Assembly: GCA_900539175.1 (NCBI GenBank) | Contig: UQAW01000086.1 | Coordinates: forward strand, 1 to 13,774 | Reading direction: 5' to 3' | Length of the DNA stretch: 13,774 nt | From: an uncultured Lachnospiraceae bacterium | Lineage (GTDB): Bacteria; Bacillota; Clostridia; Lachnospirales; Lachnospiraceae | Part shown: positions 6,289 to 11,683 of the stretch, piece by piece | How positions within the stretch are numbered: position 1 is the stretch's first letter | How the letters are laid out: each line of letters opens with the position of its first letter | Made by a program: the position numbers and the translations under genes | The notes under the pieces: generated by a model | Told to the model about the DNA's origin: nothing | The model's database searches: none | Seen by the model: only the letters and a program-made list of their open reading frames with translations

Positions 6289-6297
6289 CCATTACAG
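6277..6297. promoter_or_regulatory. Operator-like 8-bp inverted repeat over the -35 element
   Basis: CTGTAATG (6277-6284) and CATTACAG (6290-6297) are perfect inverted arms 5 bases apart, 21 bp in all, covering the -35 of the Rrf2 promoter. The arrangement is what an autorepressor site looks like; assignment to the adjacent regulator is inference. Confidence 0.6.
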
Positions 6298-6394
6298 CAC
6301 AGCAGATGAAAAATCAGACAAGTCAAGGTGTCAGCTATTTATGATTCCGACTCTCGGTCCGAAAAGAAGATTGCCGCCGATTTCAATTTCTCCC

Positions 6395-6530
6395 AAACCG
6401 CATACTTGTAATCTGTTCAGAAACTAATTCTTTTAGAAAGATCTGCACCTATTTCCGGAAACATTTGGATATTCTCAAATTTACCGTAAATCTCTTTGAT
6501 TGTCTTTGCAGCATAGTCTACCCCCACAAG
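6395..6530 (-). pseudogene. RelE/ParE-type toxin remnant
   Basis: In one minus-strand frame the sequence reads DYAAKTIKEIYGKFENIQMF, then FPEIGADLSKRISF, a TGA (6419-6417) and TDYKYAV. That is the middle and late part of a RelE/ParE-family mRNA interferase or gyrase toxin. The N-terminal third is missing: the fragment runs straight on from the antitoxin tail, as if a deletion joined the two. After TDYKYAV similarity stops. The remaining stretch down to about 6340 translates in another frame as a glycine-rich tail (RLQVCGLGEIEIGGNLLFG) of unknown origin. The toxin cannot be functional. Confidence 0.65.
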
Positions 6531-6760
6531 TGTTTTAACTCATCTAAGTTGAGCCATCCCTCACCGTCTCTCACTGCTTCCTCTGCCTCCTGAAGTTTCA
6601 TTAATAGTTTTTTCTCTGCACGATCACGCTCATGATCTTCCTTAGCAGGCACTACAAAACGCCCCACCATTTTGAGTCAAAAGCACTGGCTCCCCTGTGC
6701 GACAGCTTTTTTAACTTCATTATAATTTCTCAAATCCGATACTGGTAAAATATTTGCCAT
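6518..6760 (-). pseudogene. YefM/Phd-type antitoxin, frameshifted
   Basis: GGAG stands 10 bases before the ATG at 6760. The frame begins MANILPVSDLRNYNEVKKAV, a typical YefM/Phd N-terminus, and stops at TGA 6679. The family sequence resumes in another frame as EPVLLTQNGG, and in a third as RFVVPAKEDHERDRAEKKLL followed by EAVRDGEGWLNLDELK, ending at TAG 6518. So at least two frameshifts break it. It was the antitoxin of a type II module whose toxin remnant follows directly. The family's DNA-binding N-terminal peptide could still be made but would lack the toxin-neutralising tail. Confidence 0.75.
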
Positions 6761-6865
6761 ATAGACCGATCTCCAATAAGGTGTTTTATCATCTGACCTC
6801 CGAAAACTTGCCCATTCTTTAATCCTGTCGTCACCACATTCCCATTTCCATTCATATAGTTCTTA

Positions 6866-7075
6866 TCAATCAAAATAAAACAATTCTTCAAACTTTTTGT
6901 CAAGGGCGATGCACAAAATAAGTGCCAGCTTTGCAGTTGGACTAAACTGCCCTGTTTCAATGGAACTGATGGTATTTCGAGATACACCGACCATTTCAGC
7001 AAGTTGACTTTGTGATAATTTCAACTCTGCTCTTGCTTCTTTTAAATGATTTTTTAGTATAAGTTTATCTTCCAA
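6866..7075 (-). CDS. Small XRE-family (Cro/CI type) regulator
   Basis: A protein of 69 residues, essentially a single HTH_3 domain. Helix-turn-helix LSQSQLAEMVGVSRNTISSI at about 19-38 is followed by ETGQFSPTAKLALILCIALD and a C-terminal FEELFYF, the usual ending of this short family (YgzD-like). The start is TTG at 7075 behind a GGCGGTGG ribosome binding site that overlaps the stop region of the preceding gene. It is the last gene of a three-gene unit with two small membrane proteins. Three near-identical repeats at the operon promoter are its likely binding sites, so it probably represses its own operon. Confidence 0.88.
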   Translation of the reverse strand: MEDKLILKNHLKEARAELKLSQSQLAEMVGVSRNTISSIETGQFSPTAKLALILCIALDKKFEELFYFD

Positions 7076-7087
7076 ATTGCCACCGCC

Positions 7088-7423
7088 TTATAAAATAGTT
7101 GAAGTAATCATCAAATTATAAATATGAGCTGCCGAAAAAGCAATGACAATTATAGTATATAAGAATCCCATTATTAATTCATGTTTTTTTCGAAGTTTAA
7201 ACCACTTTACCCAAAAGGCAGCCATAGACCCAGAAAACACCATTGCATAAATACCGTAATTGATACCGCCTCCAGTAAAAATCTGTACAACAAAAAACAC
7301 TGTTGCAAGAACTAGCATTACAAAGTTTGCGGCAACATTTCCCTGCTTTAAAATTTCTTGTTCATAAATATCCTTATTTTTATTTTCTTTTCTGCTCTTC
7401 TCTAAAATTTCTTCTTTATTCAC
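7088..7423 (-). CDS. Small membrane protein, DUF6442-like
   Basis: A protein of 111 residues from GTG at 7423 (GGAG 7 bases upstream). It starts VNKEEILEKSRKENKNKD, a charged cytoplasmic head, followed by three hydrophobic segments (about 36-53, 57-74, 84-107). Head and topology match a Firmicutes family of unknown function that I recall as DUF6442, commonly found beside short XRE regulators. It is a paralogue of the next upstream gene, sharing NKEEILxK and a three-segment layout. The regulator begins 12 bases after its stop. Function unknown; stress-response or bacteriocin-immunity-like roles are only guesses. Confidence 0.78.
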   Translation of the reverse strand: MNKEEILEKSRKENKNKDIYEQEILKQGNVAANFVMLVLATVFFVVQIFTGGGINYGIYAMVFSGSMAAFWVKWFKLRKKHELIMGFLYTIIVIAFSAAHIYNLMITSTIL

Positions 7424-7477
7424 AGCCAATCTCCAATCTTGCTTAACCAATAATATCCTTTCTGTTACATAAAAAAA

Positions 7478-7783
7478 TTAATGCCCCATGATAAATCGTA
7501 TCGTCGAAAAAATAAAAACTACCAGCATAACCATAGCAATTATTAAAGACGATTTATCCTTGCACTTACCAAACCTGTAAAAATGCCCTACACATACGGA
7601 AATGGAAACTGTAGCAGTTAAATCCATCATTGGATACCCCTGACTCTCTCTAATAAAAGAGAAAATACCCGCAGCAATGACCATTGAAATATAAGTCCAT
7701 TTCATCGATTTATCTTTTACCTGAACTTCCATTTCATCATTACTTTCTTTCTGCGCTTTCCTTAAAATTTCTTCTTTATTCAT
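7478..7783 (-). CDS. Small membrane protein, paralogue of the next gene
   Basis: A protein of 101 residues from ATG 7783; GGAGG lies 7 bases ahead, which rules out the in-frame codon further upstream. It opens MNKEEILRKAQKESNDEMEV, a charged head, then three hydrophobic segments (about 26-42, 48-63, 75-97). The head repeats the NKEEILxK motif of the gene downstream, so the pair arose by duplication and diverged strongly in the membrane part. It is the first gene of the three-gene unit with the XRE regulator. No catalytic motif is visible and no function can be given. Confidence 0.78.
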   Translation of the reverse strand: MNKEEILRKAQKESNDEMEVQVKDKSMKWTYISMVIAAGIFSFIRESQGYPMMDLTATVSISVCVGHFYRFGKCKDKSSLIIAMVMLVVFIFSTIRFIMGH

Positions 7784-7805
7784 AAGAATACCTCCAAACT
7801 CATAC

Positions 7806-7880
7806 GCCAAGTTTTCTTTGCAATCCTATAATATCACCGCCAAGTTTTCTTGTCAATATATTGTGACAAGTTTTCTTTGC
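7806..7880. repeat. Three direct repeats at the XRE operon promoter (operators)
   Basis: Three copies of a 16-bp unit whose core is AAGTTTTCTT lie at 7806-7821, 7839-7854 and 7865-7880 (plus strand, for example GCCAAGTTTTCTTTGC). The core CAAG-4-CTTG is partly palindromic. One copy is near the transcription start, one overlaps the -35, one is upstream, as in Cro/CI-type operators. The XRE protein of the same operon is the likely ligand. Confidence 0.75.
7828..7856 (-). promoter_or_regulatory. Promoter of the membrane protein-XRE operon
   Basis: Minus strand: TTGACA (7856-7851), 17 bases, TATTAT (7833-7828). The middle operator repeat covers the -35 and part of the spacer. Confidence 0.85.
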
Positions 7881-7924
7881 ATTTTAAAAACAGCGGCACT
7901 CCTGCATTTGACAGAAATGCCGCT
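7881..7924 (-). terminator. Terminator after the recombinase fragment
   Basis: AGCGGCATTTCTG (minus strand, 7924-7912) pairs with CAGGAGTGCCGCT (7904-7892), 13 bp with two wobbles and a 7-base loop, followed by GTTTTTAAAAT. It separates the recombinase remnant from the XRE operon. Confidence 0.85.
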
Positions 7925-7942
7925 CTTCCGATTATTCGTAGC

Positions 7943-8236
7943 TTATCTCATTCTACACATTCTATGAGCAGAGCACCTCCTTATATTTTCATCCAACTTA
8001 TCTGCTAAAGCTGTTCTTTTGTTGAAATACAGATAGGAATATGTCTTTAACGTAGTTTTAATCTTTTCACATCCCAATCCATCGGCAATTTCCAATGGAG
8101 AAACTCCCATTTCCACCGGCATACTTGCGTGAAACTGCCTGAGGCCATGAATCCTTATACGTTTCACGCCTTGGGCTTTTGCTCCTCTATCCATCTCGTG
8201 ATGAAGATTTTTGTGCAAATTATTTTGCCATTCACA
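7943..8236 (-). pseudogene. Tyrosine recombinase (phage/Tn916-type integrase) C-terminal fragment
   Basis: From about 8236 one frame reads NNLHKNLHHEMDRGAKAQ, then VKRIRIHGLRQFHAS, MGVSPLEIADGLGCEKIKTT and LKTYSYLYFNKRTALADKLD. This is the end of the catalytic domain of Tn916/Tn1549-like integrases. The HxLR motif is kept (HGLR) and the nucleophile tyrosine is present in TYS. But the histidine after LR is Gln, and the His of the usual LGHE block is Cys. The first catalytic arginine and everything N-terminal are missing, cut by the IS remnant. It marks a lost integrated element. Confidence 0.8.
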
Positions 8237-8244
8237 AGTAAGGA

Positions 8245-8335
8245 CAGAACCTGCAAAAAACAGGATCCGTCCTCAGTAACTAATGACATATCTTTTATCA
8301 GTCTTTTCAATTTACACAAAACTTGAAATTCTCTC
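8245..8335 (-). mobile_element. Terminal remnant (about 90 bp) of an IS256-like element
   Basis: Reading leftward from 8335, the sequence begins GAGAGAATTTCAAG and continues TTTTGTGTAAA. It matches, with about 5 differences in 54 positions, the sequence 13721-13774 at the other end of the window. In both places it interrupts an unrelated gene exactly at GAGAGA, so this is the element's outer end. TGTGTAAA near position 25 is typical of IS256-family inverted repeats. A 12-bp hairpin (8242-8272) follows inside. The rest of the element is gone; integrase sequence begins straight after. Confidence 0.65.
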
Positions 8336-8465
8336 TGATTTCCGATTGCATCTTTATGGCGTTTATAAACTTTTCCGCTCAACACATGAACAGCATTGAT
8401 GGCATGAAAAATAGCATAATAAGCCCGATTATTTGCTCCATAACCATCACCTTCTACTTCCCACG
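8336..8465 (-). pseudogene. HEPN-domain protein fragment, cut by the IS end
   Basis: The minus strand encodes GANNRAYYAIFHAINAVHVL followed by SGKVYKRHKDAIGN, after which the IS end starts at 8335. The RAYYAxFHA block and the K-H motif after it are typical of the HEPN family (the HEPN half of MNT-HEPN pairs and related proteins). The start of the gene is not recoverable: upstream it runs into GVGI-like codons without a convincing start just past the GNAT stop codon at 8519. Nothing of the C-terminal part, including any RX4-6H active site beyond the break, remains here. Confidence 0.65.
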
Positions 8466-8518
8466 TGGTAGTTATACCATAATAGTTTTTATTGCCGATG
8501 CTGTTCCTAAATTGCTAT

Positions 8519-8962
8519 TTATGTATCTATTCTTTTAAGTTCATGTATACTCTTGTTCCTGTAAACAAGATCTTTTCTTTCTGTAAAACCTATCTTTTCC
8601 CAGAATCCATTTCCGATTTCATTCTTTTCAAATGTCACCAATGCTGCTTTATTAATTCCTTCCTTTTCTAACGCGGTCATAGCATTCTCAACAAGTTTTC
8701 TGGCTATTCCCTGATTGCGATATTCAGGTAAAACCGCGGTATGATATATAAACCCTCGTCTTCCATCATGTCCCGCTACAATAACTCCTATTATTCTACC
8801 ATCATCCTCTGCAACAAAACTTGTTGTCGGATTACGTTCTATATATTTTTCTATTCCTTTTCTGCTATCATCTGTAGTATTAAGTCCCATTCCTGGAGTA
8901 TTGATCCACATGCCATATATTCCATCATAATCATTGATTGTCATAACTCTGATATTAACCAT
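8519..8962 (-). CDS. GNAT-family N-acetyltransferase
   Basis: A protein of 147 residues from ATG 8962 with GGAGGG 9 bases ahead. GNAT fold: N-terminal beta strand VNIRVMTINDYDGIY, acetyl-CoA binding motif A at about 76-90 (AVLPEYRNQGIARKL), and motif B near 115-130 (NEIGNGFWEKIGFTERKD). It resembles YpeA/RimI-like small acetyltransferases; the acceptor amine cannot be told from the sequence. It follows the nucleoside phosphorylase gene by 44 bases and is the last intact gene of the operon starting at 10612. The sequence seems undamaged, unlike the GNAT at the front of the same operon. Confidence 0.88.
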   Translation of the reverse strand: MVNIRVMTINDYDGIYGMWINTPGMGLNTTDDSRKGIEKYIERNPTTSFVAEDDGRIIGVIVAGHDGRRGFIYHTAVLPEYRNQGIARKLVENAMTALEKEGINKAALVTFEKNEIGNGFWEKIGFTERKDLVYRNKSIHELKRIDT

Positions 8963-9006
8963 ATAAACATTCCCTCCATATTCAACGTTTATCTCATCAT
9001 TTTTTT

Positions 9007-9777
9007 CTAGGCATTATTTATTCTTCTTGCTAATTCTAAAGCCACCGCAGCAATCCGGTCTTTTTCTTCCAGTCTATCATAATTACTTAAACTGCGAACA
9101 TCCCATTGTTCCGAATCCAGATTGTCTGCTGCATAAAAAAATTGAACCAATTCTTTTCCCCTAAACTGCGCCACTGCCGCATTCGCAGAGCATTCCATAT
9201 CAACACATATACATCCTTGCTCTTTTCTACGATTTACCTTGTCCTGTGTTTCCCTGTAAAAAGCATCCGTCGTCCACACTTTACCAATCGTATATTTAAC
9301 CCTCAATTCATTTAATAAATTTTTAAGTGTGCTGATGTACTTATCATTCACCCCAATTTCATCTGTCGGATCTGCATAATGATAACTGGTTCCCTCATCT
9401 CTGACCGCTATTTCTGGAATTATAATTGAACAGTCTTCTATGCTACTATCTAATACACCGCAAGTTCCAAATATAATCACCTTCTGTACACCCATTTGGT
9501 ACACATCTTCAAGCATTCCAACACTCATCGGAGCTCCAACATCTATCATAAATATTGCAACTTCTGTATCTTTATATTTCGCTTTATATATCGGTTTAAT
9601 TCCATTTGCTGAACTGGTTTCCGCAATGATATGTGCTCCAAGCTCACCGACAATTCTTTCAAATGTAACATGCGAATAGCACGCAACTGCAACCCGCGGA
9701 ATTCCTTCTACTGGCTTTATAATATTCCACGGATTAATTACTGCTGTTAAAGATGTATCAAATTCTTCTAAAATCAT
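9007..9777 (-). CDS. Nucleoside phosphorylase (PNP/UDP family)
   Basis: A protein of 256 residues; AAGGAGG lies 7 bases before the ATG. It has the phosphorylase superfamily (PNP_UDP_1) layout: phosphate-site segment DVGAPMSVGMLE (79-90), IIFGTCGVLD (101-110), WTTDAFYRE (168-176) and the nucleoside-binding VDMECSANA (192-200) with the conserved Met-Glu. It would split a purine or pyrimidine nucleoside with phosphate, giving base and ribose-1-phosphate. The N-terminus lacks the usual hexameric PNP start motif, so the substrate (uridine, purine or a modified nucleoside) is uncertain. Its place between two GNAT genes is unusual and hints at modified nucleosides or a nucleoside-type inhibitor as substrate, which is speculation. 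Confidence 0.88.
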   Translation of the reverse strand: MILEEFDTSLTAVINPWNIIKPVEGIPRVAVACYSHVTFERIVGELGAHIIAETSSANGIKPIYKAKYKDTEVAIFMIDVGAPMSVGMLEDVYQMGVQKVIIFGTCGVLDSSIEDCSIIIPEIAVRDEGTSYHYADPTDEIGVNDKYISTLKNLLNELRVKYTIGKVWTTDAFYRETQDKVNRRKEQGCICVDMECSANAAVAQFRGKELVQFFYAADNLDSEQWDVRSLSNYDRLEEKDRIAAVALELARRINNA

Positions 9778-9815
9778 TCGCTTGCCTCCTTAAACTTTTC
9801 CAACCTATAATATCC

Positions 9816-10331
9816 TCATCCATCAAGTCTTCGAACTTCAACACAAGTTTTTTCATAATTGATGAATGTCATCCAGTCATTAACCATCTCATCTGCCCCT
9901 GTCTTTATAAATCCACATTTTTCATATAAATGACAATTTCCAGGCTCCTGCTTTATAGTGTCTAACCTCCAGACCATTGTCTCAGGACATAATTCAAATA
10001 CTTTTCCAATTACCAACTGAGCAATTCCTCTGTTTTGAAACTCAGGAATTACAAAAAGCGGTGATATTCATTCTACATTTTCTATTACCGCCTTTCCACG
10101 ATGATGACTTACCCTAATTCCCCCAACCGGCACCTTCTCATCATAAATAATGTAAAAATCCCAATTGGTGTCCTCAATCTTTTTCAGTAATCTTTCTTCT
10201 GACTCCTTAGCCGGACTGAGATCATCATCATGATATTTTTCATACAATGGCATAAAAGCTTCTACCTGTAACCTATGAAGTAATTTTGCATCTTTTCTCG
10301 TAGCACGCACTAAATCAATTTTGTCCTGCAT
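9816..10331 (-). pseudogene. GNAT-family acetyltransferase with an internal stop codon
   Basis: AAGGAGG 5 bases before the ATG at 10331 sets the start. The frame runs MQDKIDLVRATRKDAKLLHR onward to VIENVE, hits TGA at 10070-10068 (codon 88), and continues in the same frame as ISPLFVIPEFQNRGIAQLVI to a TAA-side end at 9816 (LYEKCGFIKTG near the end is the GNAT motif B). All GNAT motifs are present across the stop, so one base change (for example TGG to TGA) explains the break. Acetyl-CoA site FVIPEFQNRGIA lies after the stop, so the short product is inactive. It heads the operon with the phosphorylase 38 bases downstream. Translational read-through or a sequencing error cannot be excluded. Confidence 0.85.
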
Positions 10332-10351
10332 TGTAACCTCCTTCCGAACAT

Positions 10352-10391
10352 CAAAAAATCGCACTAAACATTTTATGTGCCTGGTGCGATT
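10352..10391 (-). terminator. Attenuator terminator before the GNAT operon
   Basis: AATCGCAC (minus strand, 10391-10384) pairs with GTGCGATT (10364-10357) over 8 bp, with a further ACAT/ATGT pairing in the loop, and runs into TTTTTT. It ends only about 10 bases before the GNAT ribosome binding site (10341-10337), inside the operon's own leader, which is the hallmark of attenuation rather than of gene end. Confidence 0.8.
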
Positions 10392-10421
10392 CGAGGGTAC
10401 AAGATGTAAAAAATATATAAC

Positions 10422-10546
10422 AACTTACATTCTCATTTAATGCACAGACACTAAAGACCTATCGGCTTAAACCGTGCATTAATCTGCATAGTTTACAGCC
10501 AAATACGTCTGTAATACATGTACATATAAAGTCTTGAATGTAAGTT
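10422..10546 (-). promoter_or_regulatory. Structured leader RNA with alternative stems
   Basis: A perfect 11-bp long-range stem joins AACTTACATTC (minus strand, 10546-10536, codons 4-7 of the leader ORF) and GAATGTAAGTT (10432-10422). Inside are TTACAG/CTGTAA (10514-10509 with 10498-10493, codons 14 to stop) and a 9-bp stem TTAATGCAC/GTGCATTAA (10482-10474 with 10445-10437). ACAGAC (codons 15-17) can instead pair with GTCTGT (10449-10444), which overlaps the last stem. So ribosome position on the leader ORF would decide the fold. A T-rich stretch follows at about 10413-10407. Confidence 0.7.
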
Positions 10547-10555
10547 CTGATTCAT
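10493..10555 (-). CDS. Leader peptide of 20 residues
   Basis: AAGGAG (10569-10564) stands 8 bases before an ATG at 10555. The frame reads MNQNLHSRLYMYMYYRRIWL and stops with TAA at 10493. Its codons overlap two of the leader's stems, and a terminator follows before the next gene. The run YMYMYYRRIW is rich in aromatic and basic residues, of the kind seen in stalling or starvation-sensing leader peptides; no single amino acid dominates enough to indicate an amino-acid attenuator other than tyrosine (four Tyr in six residues). Drug-induced stalling, as in erm or cat leaders, is an alternative. I do not recognise this peptide. Confidence 0.65.
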   Translation of the reverse strand: MNQNLHSRLYMYMYYRRIWL

Positions 10556-10582
10556 TATGCGTTCTCCTTAATATTTTTCGAT

Positions 10583-10612
10583 ATACTAACACATGCAGAA
10601 GGATTGTGTCAA
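10583..10612 (-). promoter_or_regulatory. Promoter of the GNAT-phosphorylase-GNAT operon
   Basis: Minus strand: TTGACA (10612-10607), 18 bases, TAGTAT (10588-10583), with TG one base upstream of the -10 (extended -10). Transcription would begin about 10576, a few bases before the leader-peptide ribosome binding site. Confidence 0.8.
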
Positions 10613-10666
10613 TTACTTTTTAGCCTGTGATTGGGTTCGCTAAATCTATAACAGAATTCCAATTTT

Positions 10667-11453
10667 CTATACCATAACATTTTCCTTCAGCCACTTAGCA
10701 ACACCATCATTATTATTGGACTCTATAATCTTTGTTGCAATAGCCTTTAATCCATCATCAGCATTTTCAACTGCATAGCGTTCATCTGACATTTCAAACA
10801 TATCAATATCATTTTTCACATTTCAACTTTTCTTTTAGCTCCTTAATCGCATTGGATTTAGAAGCCTTTCCGGGCATTATTTCTAACCATTGTTCTCCGG
10901 TATAAATATCGCATTGATATACAACATGATACTTATCCTTATACTTTTCATAAAAAGGCGCTAATTTTTCTGGAGTATCTATGCATGTAATGTAAAATAG
11001 ATCTCCTTTTACTAATTCATCAGACCTATTTACGATATTTGTGCGCTTGTCACCATTTCTACTCTGCAAAAATTTCTGCATTCCTACCGTACATTTTTCC
11101 GATATATACGAAAACTTTTCAACACCGTTGATATAAGCATATACGATCGGAAAAATATTATTTGAAAATAATTCTTCCAGCACCTCTGCTATATCATTCT
11201 CAAAATAATGAGCTACAAGAATTTCTTCTGTAACATTCTCTATGATAAATGCTCCATTATAAATAATCAATGGAAAATGCGTATCAAGCCCTTTTGTGAC
11301 CTTCTTCGCCGTTACAAGTGATCTAGCTGTTGCATAAGAAAAAAGCATACCTTTTGACGTCAAATCGTTTATCGTGTCAATGGTGAATTGAGACAGAGTT
11401 TCATTACTTCTTAGTAATGTTCCATCCAAATCTGATACATATAAATTGCTCAT
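10667..11453 (-). pseudogene. Cof-type HAD hydrolase broken by a small deletion
   Basis: GAGGAGG precedes the ATG at 11453. The frame begins MSNLYVSDLDGTLLRSNETL with the HAD nucleophile motif DLDGT (Asp8, Asp10), includes motif II (SYATAR) and a long Cof-type cap, and reaches LEIMPGKASKSNAIKELKEK, the usual lysine motif region. It then stops at 10809 after KCEK. In another frame the missing C-terminus continues directly: NDIDMFEMSDERYAVENADD, ending in WLKENVMV with a TAG at 10667. The family's IxFGDxx segment between them is absent. A deletion of about 26 bp is the simplest cause; it removes an Mg-binding Asp motif and shifts the frame. The original enzyme would dephosphorylate a sugar phosphate or cofactor such as flavin or PLP. 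Confidence 0.82.
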
Positions 11454-11547
11454 TTCACTTTTCCTCCTCTTGATACTAAAAAATACAAGCATTTTGCAAG
11501 CACGCAAAACGGGAAGCCGCATTTTCAAAGAATTCCTACATTTGCCG

Positions 11548-11661
11548 TCATTTTTCAATTCCTTTTCCAAGTGAAAGGCGTTTCATTTTTCCAGGTGGAC
11601 ACCCCGTCGGAAAAACGAATATCGAGCGCCTATTCAGGACATTCGGAAAAATACCAGTTTC
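11548..11661 (-). other. Gap between M20 gene and HAD gene; short open stretch
   Basis: The 230 bases between 11454 and 11683 hold no recognised gene. A minus-strand frame is open for 37 codons here (ETGIFPNVLNRRSIFVFPTG and on) without a start codon or ribosome binding site at its head. A weak stem CCTGTT/AACTGG (11668-11654) followed by TATTTTT may terminate the M20 transcript, and TTTTGC/GCAAAA with a later T-run lies near 11475-11500 in the HAD leader. It may be a gene relic. Confidence 0.3.
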
Positions 11662-11683
11662 CAACAGGATGTCTTCACTTTAT

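Noticed and set aside
6730..7002. Minus-strand open frame of 90 codons overlapping the XRE gene
   Set aside because: Overlaps the helix-turn-helix gene in another frame and runs into the antitoxin relic; no ribosome binding site.
7806..7880. CRISPR-like spaced repeats
   Set aside because: Only three 16-bp units with uneven spacing (33 and 26) coincident with a promoter; operators fit far better and no cas gene is near.
8164..8385. Minus-strand open frame of 73 codons
   Set aside because: A chimera formed by the end of the HEPN fragment, the IS terminus and the start of the integrase relic, not a gene.
10068..10070. TGA read as tryptophan (alternative genetic code)
   Set aside because: TGA serves as a normal stop in this window, for example at the end of the MBOAT gene, so a nonsense mutation is more likely.
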